Positions 50,521 through 58,920 of a DNA stretch of 64,000 nt are shown in pieces (within the stretch, counting starts at the first letter, position 1; each line of letters starts with the position of its first letter). The translations under genes were made by a program, and so were the position numbers. The notes beneath the pieces were generated by a model, which saw nothing but the letters and a program-made list of their open reading frames with translations, searched no databases and was not told the DNA's origin. This DNA comes from CAIXLI01 sp964587125 (lineage in GTDB: Bacteria; Pseudomonadota; Alphaproteobacteria; UBA9219): contig CAZPKC010000001.1 of the NCBI GenBank assembly GCA_964587125.1, positions 124,001 to 188,000 on the forward strand. Direction: 5' to 3'.

Positions 50521-51270
50521 ATGGAATCGATGGGACAAAACCATAAAGAAAGGGACGCTTCGCCTTCCCCGTTGCATATCGCGATCATTATGGACGGCAA
50601 CGGTCGGTGGGCGAAAGCGCGCGGATTGCTGCGGCCTATGGGACATCGCGCGGGGATCGACGCCGTGCGCCGGACGATCGAAGCGGCGGGAAAACTGGGC
50701 GTCGGCTATTTGACGCTTTACAGCTTTTCGTCGGAAAACTGGCGGCGTCCCGCGACCGAAATCGGCGAACTGATGGGCCTTTTGCGCCACTATCTGCGCT
50801 CCGAGCTCGCCACGCTGCATAAAGAAGGCGTTCGCATCCGCGTCATCGGCGACAGAAAGCCTTTGCCCGCCGATATCGTCGAAATGATCGGCCGCGCCGA
50901 AGACCTGACCGAAGGCAATAAGAAACTGAGCCTCACGCTCGCGCTTAATTACGGCGGAAGGCAGGAAATTACCGCCGCCGCGCGCGGACTTGCCAAAGCG
51001 GTCGAGCGCGGGCAGTTGCAGGCCGAGGCTATCGACGAGCATGTTTTTCAGTCGTTTCTGTTCACTGGGGGGATGCCCGACCCCGATCTCGTCATCCGCA
51101 CGAGCGGCGAAAAGCGCATTTCGAATTTTTTGCTCTGGCAATCGGCGTACGCCGAATACGTTTTCATGGACGTTTTGTGGCCGGATTTTTCGGGCGAGCA
51201 TCTGGCGCAGGCCATCGAGGAATTCACGAAGCGCGACCGGCGCTACGGCGCGACGGCAAGCAAGGGTTAA
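50521..51270 (+). CDS. uppS: Undecaprenyl diphosphate synthase
   Basis: A 249-residue cis-prenyltransferase that makes the C55 carrier for peptidoglycan and O-antigen. The catalytic Asp25 is in IIMDGNGRWA, followed by GHRAG, TLYSFSSENWRRP and the IRTSGEKRISNFLLWQ and ELYF-equivalent EYVFMDVLWPDF segments. It starts immediately after the frr stop. The usual next gene, cdsA, is about 6.8 kb away here. Confidence 0.95.
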   Translation: MESMGQNHKERDASPSPLHIAIIMDGNGRWAKARGLLRPMGHRAGIDAVRRTIEAAGKLGVGYLTLYSFSSENWRRPATEIGELMGLLRHYLRSELATLHKEGVRIRVIGDRKPLPADIVEMIGRAEDLTEGNKKLSLTLALNYGGRQEITAAARGLAKAVERGQLQAEAIDEHVFQSFLFTGGMPDPDLVIRTSGEKRISNFLLWQSAYAEYVFMDVLWPDFSGEHLAQAIEEFTKRDRRYGATASKG

Positions 51271-52409
51271 TCCCTGTTTTTATAATACCGCCGCAACAAA
51301 AATGCCTGAAACGGCACGGCAAAAAGCGCCAAGGCGATCGCGAAACCGAACGGCGCGCCAAAATGAATAAGCGCCGCGCAGGCCAGCGTGCCCAGAATGC
51401 CCCCGATGTCCCATCCGTATTCCATCATAAAGACCAGATGAAAGGGGCTCTGCGCCTTGCTTATGACCGTGTAAAGAGCCGTCATGAGCGTCGGATTATA
51501 GCTCGCCGTCACAAGCGCGCTCGCCATAGCGACGCCGTAGACGGAGACGAACGTCGGTTGCGCCGTGGCGCGAAAAAGGATCGCCGCCGTTAAAAGAACG
51601 GCGCTCATGACAACGGCGCGGGGGCCGTGGCCTTTATCGATGAACCTTCCCAAGACAACTCCTCCCATCACCGACACGATAGCCGCCAGCGTCAGCGCTC
51701 CTCCGAAGGCCGTGAATCCGCGCCCCGCCCCCGTATACAAAACTATGCCCCAGACCATGCCGAACCCCGTATAGATCCACGCATCCGTCGTAAAAAGGGC
51801 TATGGCGCTGCGCCCGGCCTTGAAAAGGCCCTCGGGAATTTTGGCCGGAACGCGGATCGGCGGCAAACCTAAAATCGGGATGATCGCCAAAAGATCGCAC
51901 GCGGCGGCAAGGCCGAAAGTGACATGCTGGCCGACGTGATCGAGAAGCCAACCGCCCAAAAGAGGCGACACGATGGCCGTCGATGTCGCGAAGACCTCGC
52001 GGATTCCCACTTGTTTGCCGCGATGGGAGTTGTCGCCGACGATCGCGAAGATCGAATGAAAAGAGGTCCAGAAAAAACAGTCCGACAGCGCCTGCAACAC
52101 GCAAAAAGCGAAAAAGAAGGCGTCGATCCCTTTCATGCGCGCAAAAAGCATATATTGGAACATGCAAAGAATGAGGCCGACGATGATCGTCCTGTGCAGC
52201 CCCACGCGGGGCGCGGCAAAGAGGATCAGGGGGCGAAAAATCATCCGCAAGCTCAGCATCGCCGTGAAAGTCAGGATCGCCGCCGTCGGGGAAAATCCCT
52301 GCGAGATGAGAAAAACGATAAAAAAACTAAAGAAAAAATTCCACCCCAGCATATGCAGGCCGTAATGGAGATTGATTCGGTTGACGGAACGGTTGGAGAA
52401 ATAGGGCAT
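51267..52409 (-). CDS. MFS transporter
   Basis: A 380-residue protein with about eleven to twelve hydrophobic segments and the MFS-like layout of two six-helix halves. LRMIFRPLILFAAPRVGLHR and GGVVLGRFIDKGHGPRA occupy the places of the intracellular loop motifs. The substrate is unknown. It is convergent with uppS, overlapping by 4 bp, and lies within the block that separates uppS from cdsA. Confidence 0.82.
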   Translation of the reverse strand: MPYFSNRSVNRINLHYGLHMLGWNFFFSFFIVFLISQGFSPTAAILTFTAMLSLRMIFRPLILFAAPRVGLHRTIIVGLILCMFQYMLFARMKGIDAFFFAFCVLQALSDCFFWTSFHSIFAIVGDNSHRGKQVGIREVFATSTAIVSPLLGGWLLDHVGQHVTFGLAAACDLLAIIPILGLPPIRVPAKIPEGLFKAGRSAIALFTTDAWIYTGFGMVWGIVLYTGAGRGFTAFGGALTLAAIVSVMGGVVLGRFIDKGHGPRAVVMSAVLLTAAILFRATAQPTFVSVYGVAMASALVTASYNPTLMTALYTVISKAQSPFHLVFMMEYGWDIGGILGTLACAALIHFGAPFGFAIALALFAVPFQAFLLRRYYKNRD

Positions 52410-52444
52410 GAAACGCTAACTTCCTTGCACTTTAGAGGGCGTTT

Positions 52445-53296
52445 CTACGCCGGTTCGATCCGGTTTCTTCCTTTTGCCTTGGCGGCATACAACGCCGTGT
52501 CGGCTTTGGCCAACAGGCTTTCCACCGTCGATTGATCGTCGACAACGACCATTCCGAAAGAGGCCGTGATGTTGATTTCCTTGCCGTCGATCAATCTGAT
52601 CGGCAATTTTTCCAATCCCGACCGCACGCGCTCCAGAACCATCTTTCCGGTTTCAGCGTCCACTTCTTTCAGGCACAGCAAAATTTCTTCGCCGCCCCAG
52701 CGCCACGCTTCATCGAACGGACGCACGCTGCGGCTGATGTAATTCGAGATGGCCGATAAAACCCTGTCGCCGTTTTCATGCCCGTGCGTGTCGTTGACCC
52801 TTTTAAAATGGTCGATATCCATAAGGGCGAGGCAGAAAGGCTTACGGGTGCGCAAAAACCGGCTCAGTTCGCGATTCAGGTCGTCGCGCATTCCCGCGCG
52901 CGAGCGAAGCCCCGTCAGCGTATCGAGCCCCGACTCCGCCGTCGCCAGCGCGCGTTCGAGCCGACGCAATCCCGTAATGAATTCCTGATATTTTATCGCG
53001 ACGGCATCATAGTCGGCCGCCGTGACGGATTTTCCTTCGGGCGTTTTTAAAAGCGCGAGTTTGGCGATTCGGTGCAACTGATCGTAAAGCCCCACCAATT
53101 TGTCGAGCGCGGGCTGATCCTGAAGCGTTTTGACGGCCTCTGCCCGCCATTTTGCGAAGCTTTCCGGCGCGGGAAGATCTTCGGCGCGGGCGCTTGAGTC
53201 TTGCCGGTCGTAGAACGCGCTTCGCGTCCACGCCGACATCCAATCGATGTGGTCGTCTATGGTTTGGGCAAGCAATGCGGTGGACAAAAACGACAT
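52445..53296 (-). CDS. Diguanylate cyclase with GGEEI site
   Basis: A 283-residue cytoplasmic protein. Residues 1-115 are helical; the GGDEF domain starts at TGLRSRAGM (128). The active-site motif is GGEEI at 201-205 and an RxxD inhibitory site (RPFD, 192-195) stands five residues before it, as in product-inhibited enzymes. ALMDIDHFKRVNDTHGHENGD is the standard metal and substrate region. It should make c-di-GMP from GTP. The N-terminal domain is not one I can name. Confidence 0.9.
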   Translation of the reverse strand: MSFLSTALLAQTIDDHIDWMSAWTRSAFYDRQDSSARAEDLPAPESFAKWRAEAVKTLQDQPALDKLVGLYDQLHRIAKLALLKTPEGKSVTAADYDAVAIKYQEFITGLRRLERALATAESGLDTLTGLRSRAGMRDDLNRELSRFLRTRKPFCLALMDIDHFKRVNDTHGHENGDRVLSAISNYISRSVRPFDEAWRWGGEEILLCLKEVDAETGKMVLERVRSGLEKLPIRLIDGKEINITASFGMVVVDDQSTVESLLAKADTALYAAKAKGRNRIEPA

Positions 53297-53340
53297 GCCG
53301 CCGAATCTACTTCAGAGTTGGGGATTTCGGAAAGAAGAAT

Positions 53341-53634
53341 TTACTTCGCTACGCGCGCTTGGGCTCTGGCGAGTTGCTTCTTAACTTTTAAAGCGGTGTC
53401 GCTCAAACGGCTGTCGCGCGTCGAAAGCAGCCACGCGTCGATTCCGCCGTTATGCTCGACCGTGCGAATGCCTCTCGCGGTCAGGCGCAACTGGACGGCT
53501 TTGCCCAGAATTTCCGACGGAAACGAGCAAATTTGCAAATTCGGCTGCCAGCGGCGGCGCGTCTTGTTGTTCGCGTGGCTGACATTATTGCCAAAAAGCG
53601 GCTTCTTGCCGCTGACGGTGCATACACGTGCCAT
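53341..53634 (-). CDS. rpmB: 50S ribosomal protein L28
   Basis: A 97-residue L28 with the CTVSGKKPLFGNNVSHANNK start and KTRRRWQPNLQ segment. The two-cysteine zinc site of some L28 forms is only partly seen (one Cys near the start). It stands alone, as in many alphaproteobacteria. The leader element of rpsB and rpsD is not present upstream. Confidence 0.95.
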   Translation of the reverse strand: MARVCTVSGKKPLFGNNVSHANNKTRRRWQPNLQICSFPSEILGKAVQLRLTARGIRTVEHNGGIDAWLLSTRDSRLSDTALKVKKQLARAQARVAK

Positions 53635-53751
53635 AATTTTCTCACGGGGGAGTTAAACCCCGAGCCTTCATATTTGTTTGAATAGAGCGCGGTTTATAGG
53701 GGGTGAGACGGGGAAAAGTCAAGAATTTAGAGGATAAGCCGAATATATTAA

Positions 53752-54396
53752 CTATATGAAAGCCCAAACGAACTTGAAGGCTGATAAAAAGAGCTCAGCA
53801 CCAAAAAAAGCCAGCACAGATCCCACGACTCTATCGATCAAGCCCTGTGCGCGTTGATACCGGGAGCGAACCTTTTCTTTGGACAGGCAGAACGCCACGA
53901 ATGAAAACCACAGAAAATTTACTAAGGGAATCGCTGTCGCGAGCGCAATTTTTGTCGCCAAACTCATGTCCGGGGTCAGGACAAAAGCAAAAATGCTGGA
54001 AAAAAAGGCGACGGCTTTGGCGTTTGTCAGGTTTGTCAGCGCTCCGGTCAGAAAAGCGTTTCTCCTTTTTACGTTTGCCGGAATTTTTATCTCCGCTTGT
54101 CGTTTTTCAAGCGAAGCACGCCACATCGAAAAACCAAGATAAAGAAGATAAATCCCACCGCATAGCTTGATCGCAGTCGCTAATCCCTCGTTGCGCGCAA
54201 AAAGAGCGGACAATCCCGTCAGGCTTACCCAAACGTAGACGCTGATGCCGACTGTCGTGCCTGCCGCGCACTTAATGCCGTCGGCACGTCCTCTGGCCAG
54301 AGACATCGAACTCACGATCATAAAGTCCGGACCCGGCGAAATAAGCGCGAGGGAAAAAATCAATAGAATCTTGAAAAAAATGCCGTATTCGATCAT
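53752..54396 (-). CDS. LysE/RhtB family exporter
   Basis: A 214-residue inner-membrane protein with six hydrophobic segments. SLALISPGPDFMIV is the LysE/RhtB signature at about 14-27, and AFLTGALTNLTNAKAVAFF is the second conserved segment. Members export amino acids such as threonine, homoserine lactone or lysine; the substrate is unknown here. The family start fits the ATG at 54396, although the frame extends to 54489. Confidence 0.87.
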   Translation of the reverse strand: MIEYGIFFKILLIFSLALISPGPDFMIVSSMSLARGRADGIKCAAGTTVGISVYVWVSLTGLSALFARNEGLATAIKLCGGIYLLYLGFSMWRASLEKRQAEIKIPANVKRRNAFLTGALTNLTNAKAVAFFSSIFAFVLTPDMSLATKIALATAIPLVNFLWFSFVAFCLSKEKVRSRYQRAQGLIDRVVGSVLAFFGAELFLSAFKFVWAFI

Positions 54397-54497
54397 TGAT
54401 ATCCCCCGCGCGAAAAGGAAGAAATTGATGACTGGATAGAGGGTATAAGAAGTATTTTCCCGCTTGTCGATGCCGTCGCGAAGGGACACAGTGGCTT

Positions 54498-55235
54498 ATG
54501 GCTTTTTCAGGAAAAAATATCGCGGCGAAGGTACTCGACCTTCTGCTCCCGCCCTTATGCCTCGTTTGCGACGAGCCGGTGGGCGATGCGGCGACTTTGT
54601 GCCCCGAATGTTGGAAGCAAATTCAGTTTATCGCGCCGCCTTTTTGCGCTTGTTGCGGCGCGCCGTTCGATTTTCCGGTATCGGAAGGAACGTTATGCGG
54701 AGCGTGCCTGACGGAGGCTCCTCATTTCAAGGCGGCGCGCGCAGCGATGCTTTATGACGACAACAGCCGCAAACTCGTTTTGGGCTTCAAACACGGCGAC
54801 CGCACGCACGCGGCTAAGGCTCTGGCCGCGTGGATGCACCGGGCGGGAGGCGAATTTCTGGAAGCCGCCGATGCGCTTGTTCCCGTGCCCTTGCATCGGT
54901 GGAGGCTTTTTCATCGCCGGTATAACCAGTCCGCGCTTCTGGCGCAGAAAATAGGCGTTTTGGCGGGAAAACCCGTCTTGCCCGATGTTTTGCTTCGCAT
55001 CCGCGCCACGCCCGTCCAAGGCCATTTGAAGCGCAAAGAGCGTCAGGAAAATGTTAAGGGTGCCTTTGCCGTCGATGCGCGGCAAAAAAGCGGCGTGGAA
55101 GGGAAAACTCTCGTGCTGATTGACGACGTTATGACGACGGGCGCGACTGTCAACGAATGCTCGCGCGTTTTATTGGCTGCGGGCGCGAAGCAAGTAAATG
55201 TTCTGACCCTGTCGCGGGTTAAGAGTTTTGTATGA
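54498..55235 (+). CDS. ComF-type phosphoribosyltransferase-like protein
   Basis: A 245-residue ComF family protein. Four CxxC-type pairs near the N-terminus (CLVCDE, CPECW, CACCG, CGACL) make zinc-finger knuckles, and the C-terminal half is a phosphoribosyltransferase fold with the PRPP motif VLIDDVMTTGATVNEC. Members take part in DNA uptake in competent bacteria, but many carriers are not known to be competent. The end overlaps the convergent TetR-like gene by 17 bp. Confidence 0.9.
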   Translation: MAFSGKNIAAKVLDLLLPPLCLVCDEPVGDAATLCPECWKQIQFIAPPFCACCGAPFDFPVSEGTLCGACLTEAPHFKAARAAMLYDDNSRKLVLGFKHGDRTHAAKALAAWMHRAGGEFLEAADALVPVPLHRWRLFHRRYNQSALLAQKIGVLAGKPVLPDVLLRIRATPVQGHLKRKERQENVKGAFAVDARQKSGVEGKTLVLIDDVMTTGATVNECSRVLLAAGAKQVNVLTLSRVKSFV

Positions 55236-55785
55236 CAAGTTCCGAGATTTTTCCCGCCAACCGCAAAGCCCTATCCAACGCCGCCATTGTTTTGGACATA
55301 TCGCGGGTTTTATCGCGGCGCCACGCCAGAAACGCCCACGCATAAACTGCTGATGCTCCGGCAATAAGAACGGAGCGCGGCGGCGTTTCGATTTTCGCGG
55401 CATCTATCGTGGTACCGATGCTTTTCAAAACCGCGCGCGCAAGGACGCAAGCTAAACTATGATCGCGCCGCGCCGTTTCGGTTATGGATAAAACCGCCTT
55501 GCGGTTTTTCTGCAAAACGTCGAAACGCGACATCAGTAAATCGAACATAACGTCGCGCGGAGAACCGCGCGTTTTGCCCGCCGATGCCAACGTTTCTCGC
55601 GTGATTTCTTCGATGACGACGGGAATTATGTCATTCGGCGAGGCAAAATGTTTTTTTAAAATTGCCGGAGAAATTTTTGCGGCTTTGGCGAGGGCGTCAA
55701 ACGTCACGTTTTCCCAACCCCTAGCCGCAGCGAGGCGCAACGCGGCGGCGGCGATTTTGGCGTTTTGGGTTTGGGACTTCGGCAT
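55219..55785 (-). CDS. TetR family regulator (or COQ9-like fold)
   Basis: A 188-residue protein with a TetR-type helix-turn-helix at the N-terminus (AALRLAAARGWENVTFDALAK, ISPAILKKHF) and a helical C-terminal domain. COQ9, a ubiquinone-synthesis protein, shares this fold, and I cannot separate the two by eye; the intact HTH favours a regulator. It lies upstream of nothing obvious in its direction and ends inside comF. Confidence 0.72.
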   Translation of the reverse strand: MPKSQTQNAKIAAAALRLAAARGWENVTFDALAKAAKISPAILKKHFASPNDIIPVVIEEITRETLASAGKTRGSPRDVMFDLLMSRFDVLQKNRKAVLSITETARRDHSLACVLARAVLKSIGTTIDAAKIETPPRSVLIAGASAVYAWAFLAWRRDKTRDMSKTMAALDRALRLAGKISELVIQNS

Positions 55786-55827
55786 ATGCGGATTTTAGCG
55801 AATAATAGCGTTCGACGCCATTAAGAC

Positions 55828-56430
55828 TTAAGCCTTCGCAAAAGTAACGTCCGGCTGGCGGATATAGAGCGGGCGCGGCAAAAAATCGGGGGCTTGCGGA
55901 TCGGCTTTCGCCGCCAAATTCGCGCAAGCCGCCAGAATATCGTCGCCCTGCGTCGCCATATCTCCGGCGATAACGGTGTCGGGGTATTTTTTCATAAACG
56001 CGCGGATTTCTTCTTCGGTCATCATGCAGGCGTCGTGCGCTTCGCCATCCGACGGAAAATATTTACAAAACAATTCCGCCCTTTTTGAATCAATGACGAT
56101 CAAAAGATTACCGACCGCCCCGGCGCATCGCCGGTAAATCTCAAAACGGTCGATGCCGACGACGGGTTTATCCGCCGCAATCCCTATGCCCCGCGCCGCG
56201 GCCAGACCTACGCGCACGCCCGTAAAGCTTCCGGGGCCGCGCGTGACCGCAATTTTATCGAGACCGGAAAAGTCGCATCCCGCTTGCTTCAACGCCTCGA
56301 CGACCATCGGCATAAGCCGCGCGTCCTGCCCGCGTTCCATATGTTCCTGCGCCTGCGCCAACACGCGAGCGTCCTGAAAAACGCCGACGCCGCAAGAGGA
56401 ACCGCAACTGTCGAGAACGAGGATACGCAC
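55828..56430 (-). CDS. tsaB: tRNA threonylcarbamoyladenosine biosynthesis protein TsaB
   Basis: A 200-residue protein with the ASKHA-fold phrases of TsaB: ILVLDSCGSSCGVGVF, the GPGSFTGVRVGLAAARG motif near residue 68 and KPVVGIDRFEI. TsaB partners TsaD and TsaE to form t6A at position 37 of ANN-decoding tRNAs. It is 4 bp downstream of the Nfu gene and probably in one unit with it and the aldolase. Confidence 0.92.
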   Translation of the reverse strand: MRILVLDSCGSSCGVGVFQDARVLAQAQEHMERGQDARLMPMVVEALKQAGCDFSGLDKIAVTRGPGSFTGVRVGLAAARGIGIAADKPVVGIDRFEIYRRCAGAVGNLLIVIDSKRAELFCKYFPSDGEAHDACMMTEEEIRAFMKKYPDTVIAGDMATQGDDILAACANLAAKADPQAPDFLPRPLYIRQPDVTFAKA

Positions 56431-56434
56431 GAGC

Positions 56435-56986
56435 TTATTTGCCTTGCCGGACTTCGCGAACTTCCGGCACGTAATGACGAAGAAGACTTTCCACGCCCGC
56501 CTTCAGCGTCAACGCCGAACTGGGACAGCCGGAGCAGGCTCCTTTGAGCGTCAGATAAACCACGCCGTCCTCGAAGCGCTGAAAAACGATGTCGCCGCCG
56601 TCCTGCGCCACGGCGGGACGGATTTTATGATCGAGCAAATCGCGGATTTGGGCCACGACGGGGTCTTCATCCTCAGCGCTCGTCGCCTGTTCCGGTGTTT
56701 TCGCCAAAACAGGTTTGCCTGACGTGAAATGCTCCATAATCGCCGTCAAAACGGCGGGTTTCATCTCCGGCCAGTTTTTGCCCTCGTTCTTCGTGACGGT
56801 GATAAAATCCGAGCCCAAAAAAACCGCATGCACGCCGTCGATGCCGAACAGGCGCTCCGCCAAAGGCGATTGTGCGGCGTCTTTCGGGGAAACGATATCG
56901 AGCGTCCCCTCCCCCAAAACCTCGCGTCCGGGAAGGAACTTCATCGTCGCGGGATTCGGCGTTTCTTCGGTTTGGATAAACATCAT
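56435..56986 (-). CDS. NifU/Nfu family iron-sulfur scaffold protein
   Basis: A 183-residue protein with an N-terminal Nfu_N domain (FIQTEETPNPATMKFLPG) and a C-terminal NifU domain whose CSGCPSS segment holds the cluster-binding CxxC. It carries or transfers Fe-S clusters to target enzymes, as mitochondrial NFU1 and bacterial NfuA-type proteins do. Its ATG overlaps the stop of the aldolase gene (ATGA), so the two are translationally coupled. An ATG three bases on (56983) is an alternative. Confidence 0.92.
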   Translation of the reverse strand: MMFIQTEETPNPATMKFLPGREVLGEGTLDIVSPKDAAQSPLAERLFGIDGVHAVFLGSDFITVTKNEGKNWPEMKPAVLTAIMEHFTSGKPVLAKTPEQATSAEDEDPVVAQIRDLLDHKIRPAVAQDGGDIVFQRFEDGVVYLTLKGACSGCPSSALTLKAGVESLLRHYVPEVREVRQGK

Positions 56987-57909
56987 TTCCCTTTGTATAT
57001 CTCGATGATCTCGTCGAGAAGCTTCAAAGCGTCTTCGCGCGACCGCTGGAAGCAGTTGCGGCCGATGATCGAGCCGAAGCCTCCGCCCGCGCAAATCGCG
57101 CGCGCGTCGGCCAGCACGCTGTCTTCGCCCTTCGCCGCGCCGCCCGAAAACACGACGATGCGCTTGTTGTCAAAGCAGCATTGCATCACGTGGCGCACGC
57201 GGTCGGCTTGGGTCGCGCGTGGAACCTTCTTTTCCTCGTAGACTTTCTGAGCTTCCTTCTGTTCGAGAAAATCCGAAGGCAATTTCACCTTGATGATGTT
57301 CGCGCCGAGCAACGCCGCCATATGCGCGCTGTAGGCGATGACATCCAAAGCCGTTTCGCCTTCCTTCGTAATGTTTCCGCCACGCGCGTAGGACCACAAA
57401 ACGACCGCCAATCCCTTGGCTTTCGCTTCGCGCGACAAATCGCGGAATTCCTCGATCTGGCCGTACACGGCGTCCGAGCCCGGGTAAATCGTGAAGCCTA
57501 TCGCCGCGCATCCCAAACGCAGTGCGTCATCGACGCTCGCCGTAACGGCTTGATCGGCGTTTTCTTTCTGGCGCGCGAGGCTATTCGCGCTGTTGAGTTT
57601 CAAAATTGTCGGGATGGCTCCGGCGAAAGTGTCGGCTCCCGCGGCCAGCGAGCCTAAAGGCGCGGCATACGCGTTCAATCCGGCGTCGATCGCCAGTTGA
57701 TAGTGATAATGAGGATCATAGGCGGGAGGGTTGACGGCGAAGCTGCGCGCAGGCCCGTGCTCGAAACCCTGATCGACCGGTAAAATAACGACATGACCGG
57801 TGCCGCCCAAACGTCCCGCCATAAGAATGCGCGCAAGATTGGCTTTGGTACCCGGCGTTTCGCCTTCGTACCAGCTCAGGATTTCACGGACGCGGCGCGA
57901 TAATTTCAT
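56983..57909 (-). CDS. Class I fructose-bisphosphate aldolase (DhnA/FbaB type)
   Basis: A 308-residue archaeal-type class I aldolase. VVILPVDQGFEHGP, TIYPGSD and NIIKVKLPSD, the last with the Schiff-base lysine, are typical, and the C-terminal GSIIGRNCFQR is a phosphate-binding loop. It cleaves fructose 1,6-bisphosphate to two trioses. GGGAG before the ATG at 57909 fixes the start. With pckG elsewhere in the window it supports gluconeogenesis. Confidence 0.92.
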   Translation of the reverse strand: MKLSRRVREILSWYEGETPGTKANLARILMAGRLGGTGHVVILPVDQGFEHGPARSFAVNPPAYDPHYHYQLAIDAGLNAYAAPLGSLAAGADTFAGAIPTILKLNSANSLARQKENADQAVTASVDDALRLGCAAIGFTIYPGSDAVYGQIEEFRDLSREAKAKGLAVVLWSYARGGNITKEGETALDVIAYSAHMAALLGANIIKVKLPSDFLEQKEAQKVYEEKKVPRATQADRVRHVMQCCFDNKRIVVFSGGAAKGEDSVLADARAICAGGGFGSIIGRNCFQRSREDALKLLDEIIEIYKGK

Positions 57910-58076
57910 GTTTTTCTCCCATAAATTTAGCTTCAAAAGAAGGCTCTTTGATAGCCAATGAAGGCCTCTTTGTCCATCGGCGCTTCGGGATGTCAGGAGG
58001 GGCTACCCTTTTCCCCGATAATTGTGCTAAACCATTGTCCGCGTGCCTCTTTCACCTTTTTCTGACGGGGACTTTC

Positions 58077-58910
58077 ATGCGCCTTCTTTCGGCCTTTCAG
58101 CGCTTCGATACGACCAATTTGCGCCTACGCATGATATCGGCGGCGATTATGGCCCCCGTCGCTTTGCTGGCCGTTTATTTCGGCGGAATTGTTTTCGGCG
58201 CGGTGATAACGGGAGCGGTGACGATCGGATTTTACGAATGGCTGCGCCTCGTGGCTCCCCAAATTCAGCCCCGAACGGCGGGCATCGCGTGCGCCATGCT
58301 GGTAACGCTCATGGCTGCGGGCGTTTTGCTTTCTCCCTATTTCGGCGCGGCGTTGGCGGCTATTTTCACGCTCGTTCTCTTTTTTCTTTCCGCGCGCGAG
58401 CGCGACGAAGGCGCCGGATGGGTCGCTTTCGGCATCCCTTATCTGGGCGGAAGCGGATTGGCCTTGCTGGCTTTGCGCGCGACTCCCGGACACGGCGCGG
58501 CTCTTATCTTTTTCCTTCTGGCCGTCGTTTGGGGAACGGATGTCGGCGCTTTCCTGATCGGATGCCTCGTCGGAGGCCCCAAGCTTGCGCCGTCCATCAG
58601 CCCCAGCAAAACATGGGCGGGCTTTTTCGGCGGCATAGCGCTGGCCGTCGTTTTCGGATTCGCCGCGGCGGCGTTATTCGGCGCAAGATGTCTGGAAGCG
58701 GCGCTGGCCCTGTCCCTTGCCTTGGCCATCGCCGCGCAGTTGGGCGATTTGTTCGAATCCTATTTCAAACGGCGTTCGGGCGTGAAGGAAAGCGGAGATT
58801 TGATCCCGGGACACGGAGGCGTTCTCGACCGCATCGACGGCTTGGTTTTCGCCGGCGTTTTGGCTTATCTGTTCCAAGCGACACTCGGCGAACAAATGAA
58901 TTGGTGGTAA
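58077..58910 (+). CDS. cdsA: Phosphatidate cytidylyltransferase
   Basis: A 277-residue inner-membrane enzyme making CDP-diacylglycerol from CTP and phosphatidate. It has six or so hydrophobic segments. The signature SYFKRRSGVKESGDLIPGHG, then GVLDRIDGL, is close to consensus with Glu replacing the Asp in KD. GGGGA precedes the ATG at 58077. It belongs with uppS and dxr in the ancestral cluster, and dxr follows after 10 bp. Confidence 0.92.
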   Translation: MRLLSAFQRFDTTNLRLRMISAAIMAPVALLAVYFGGIVFGAVITGAVTIGFYEWLRLVAPQIQPRTAGIACAMLVTLMAAGVLLSPYFGAALAAIFTLVLFFLSARERDEGAGWVAFGIPYLGGSGLALLALRATPGHGAALIFFLLAVVWGTDVGAFLIGCLVGGPKLAPSISPSKTWAGFFGGIALAVVFGFAAAALFGARCLEAALALSLALAIAAQLGDLFESYFKRRSGVKESGDLIPGHGGVLDRIDGLVFAGVLAYLFQATLGEQMNWW

Positions 58911-58920
58911 GAAGATTACT

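Noticed and set aside
49819..51201. Long open frame of 460 codons on the minus strand
   Set aside because: It lies entirely opposite pyrH, frr and uppS, whose families are certain; the translation is Arg/His/Ala-rich in the way typical of antisense frames of GC-rich genes.
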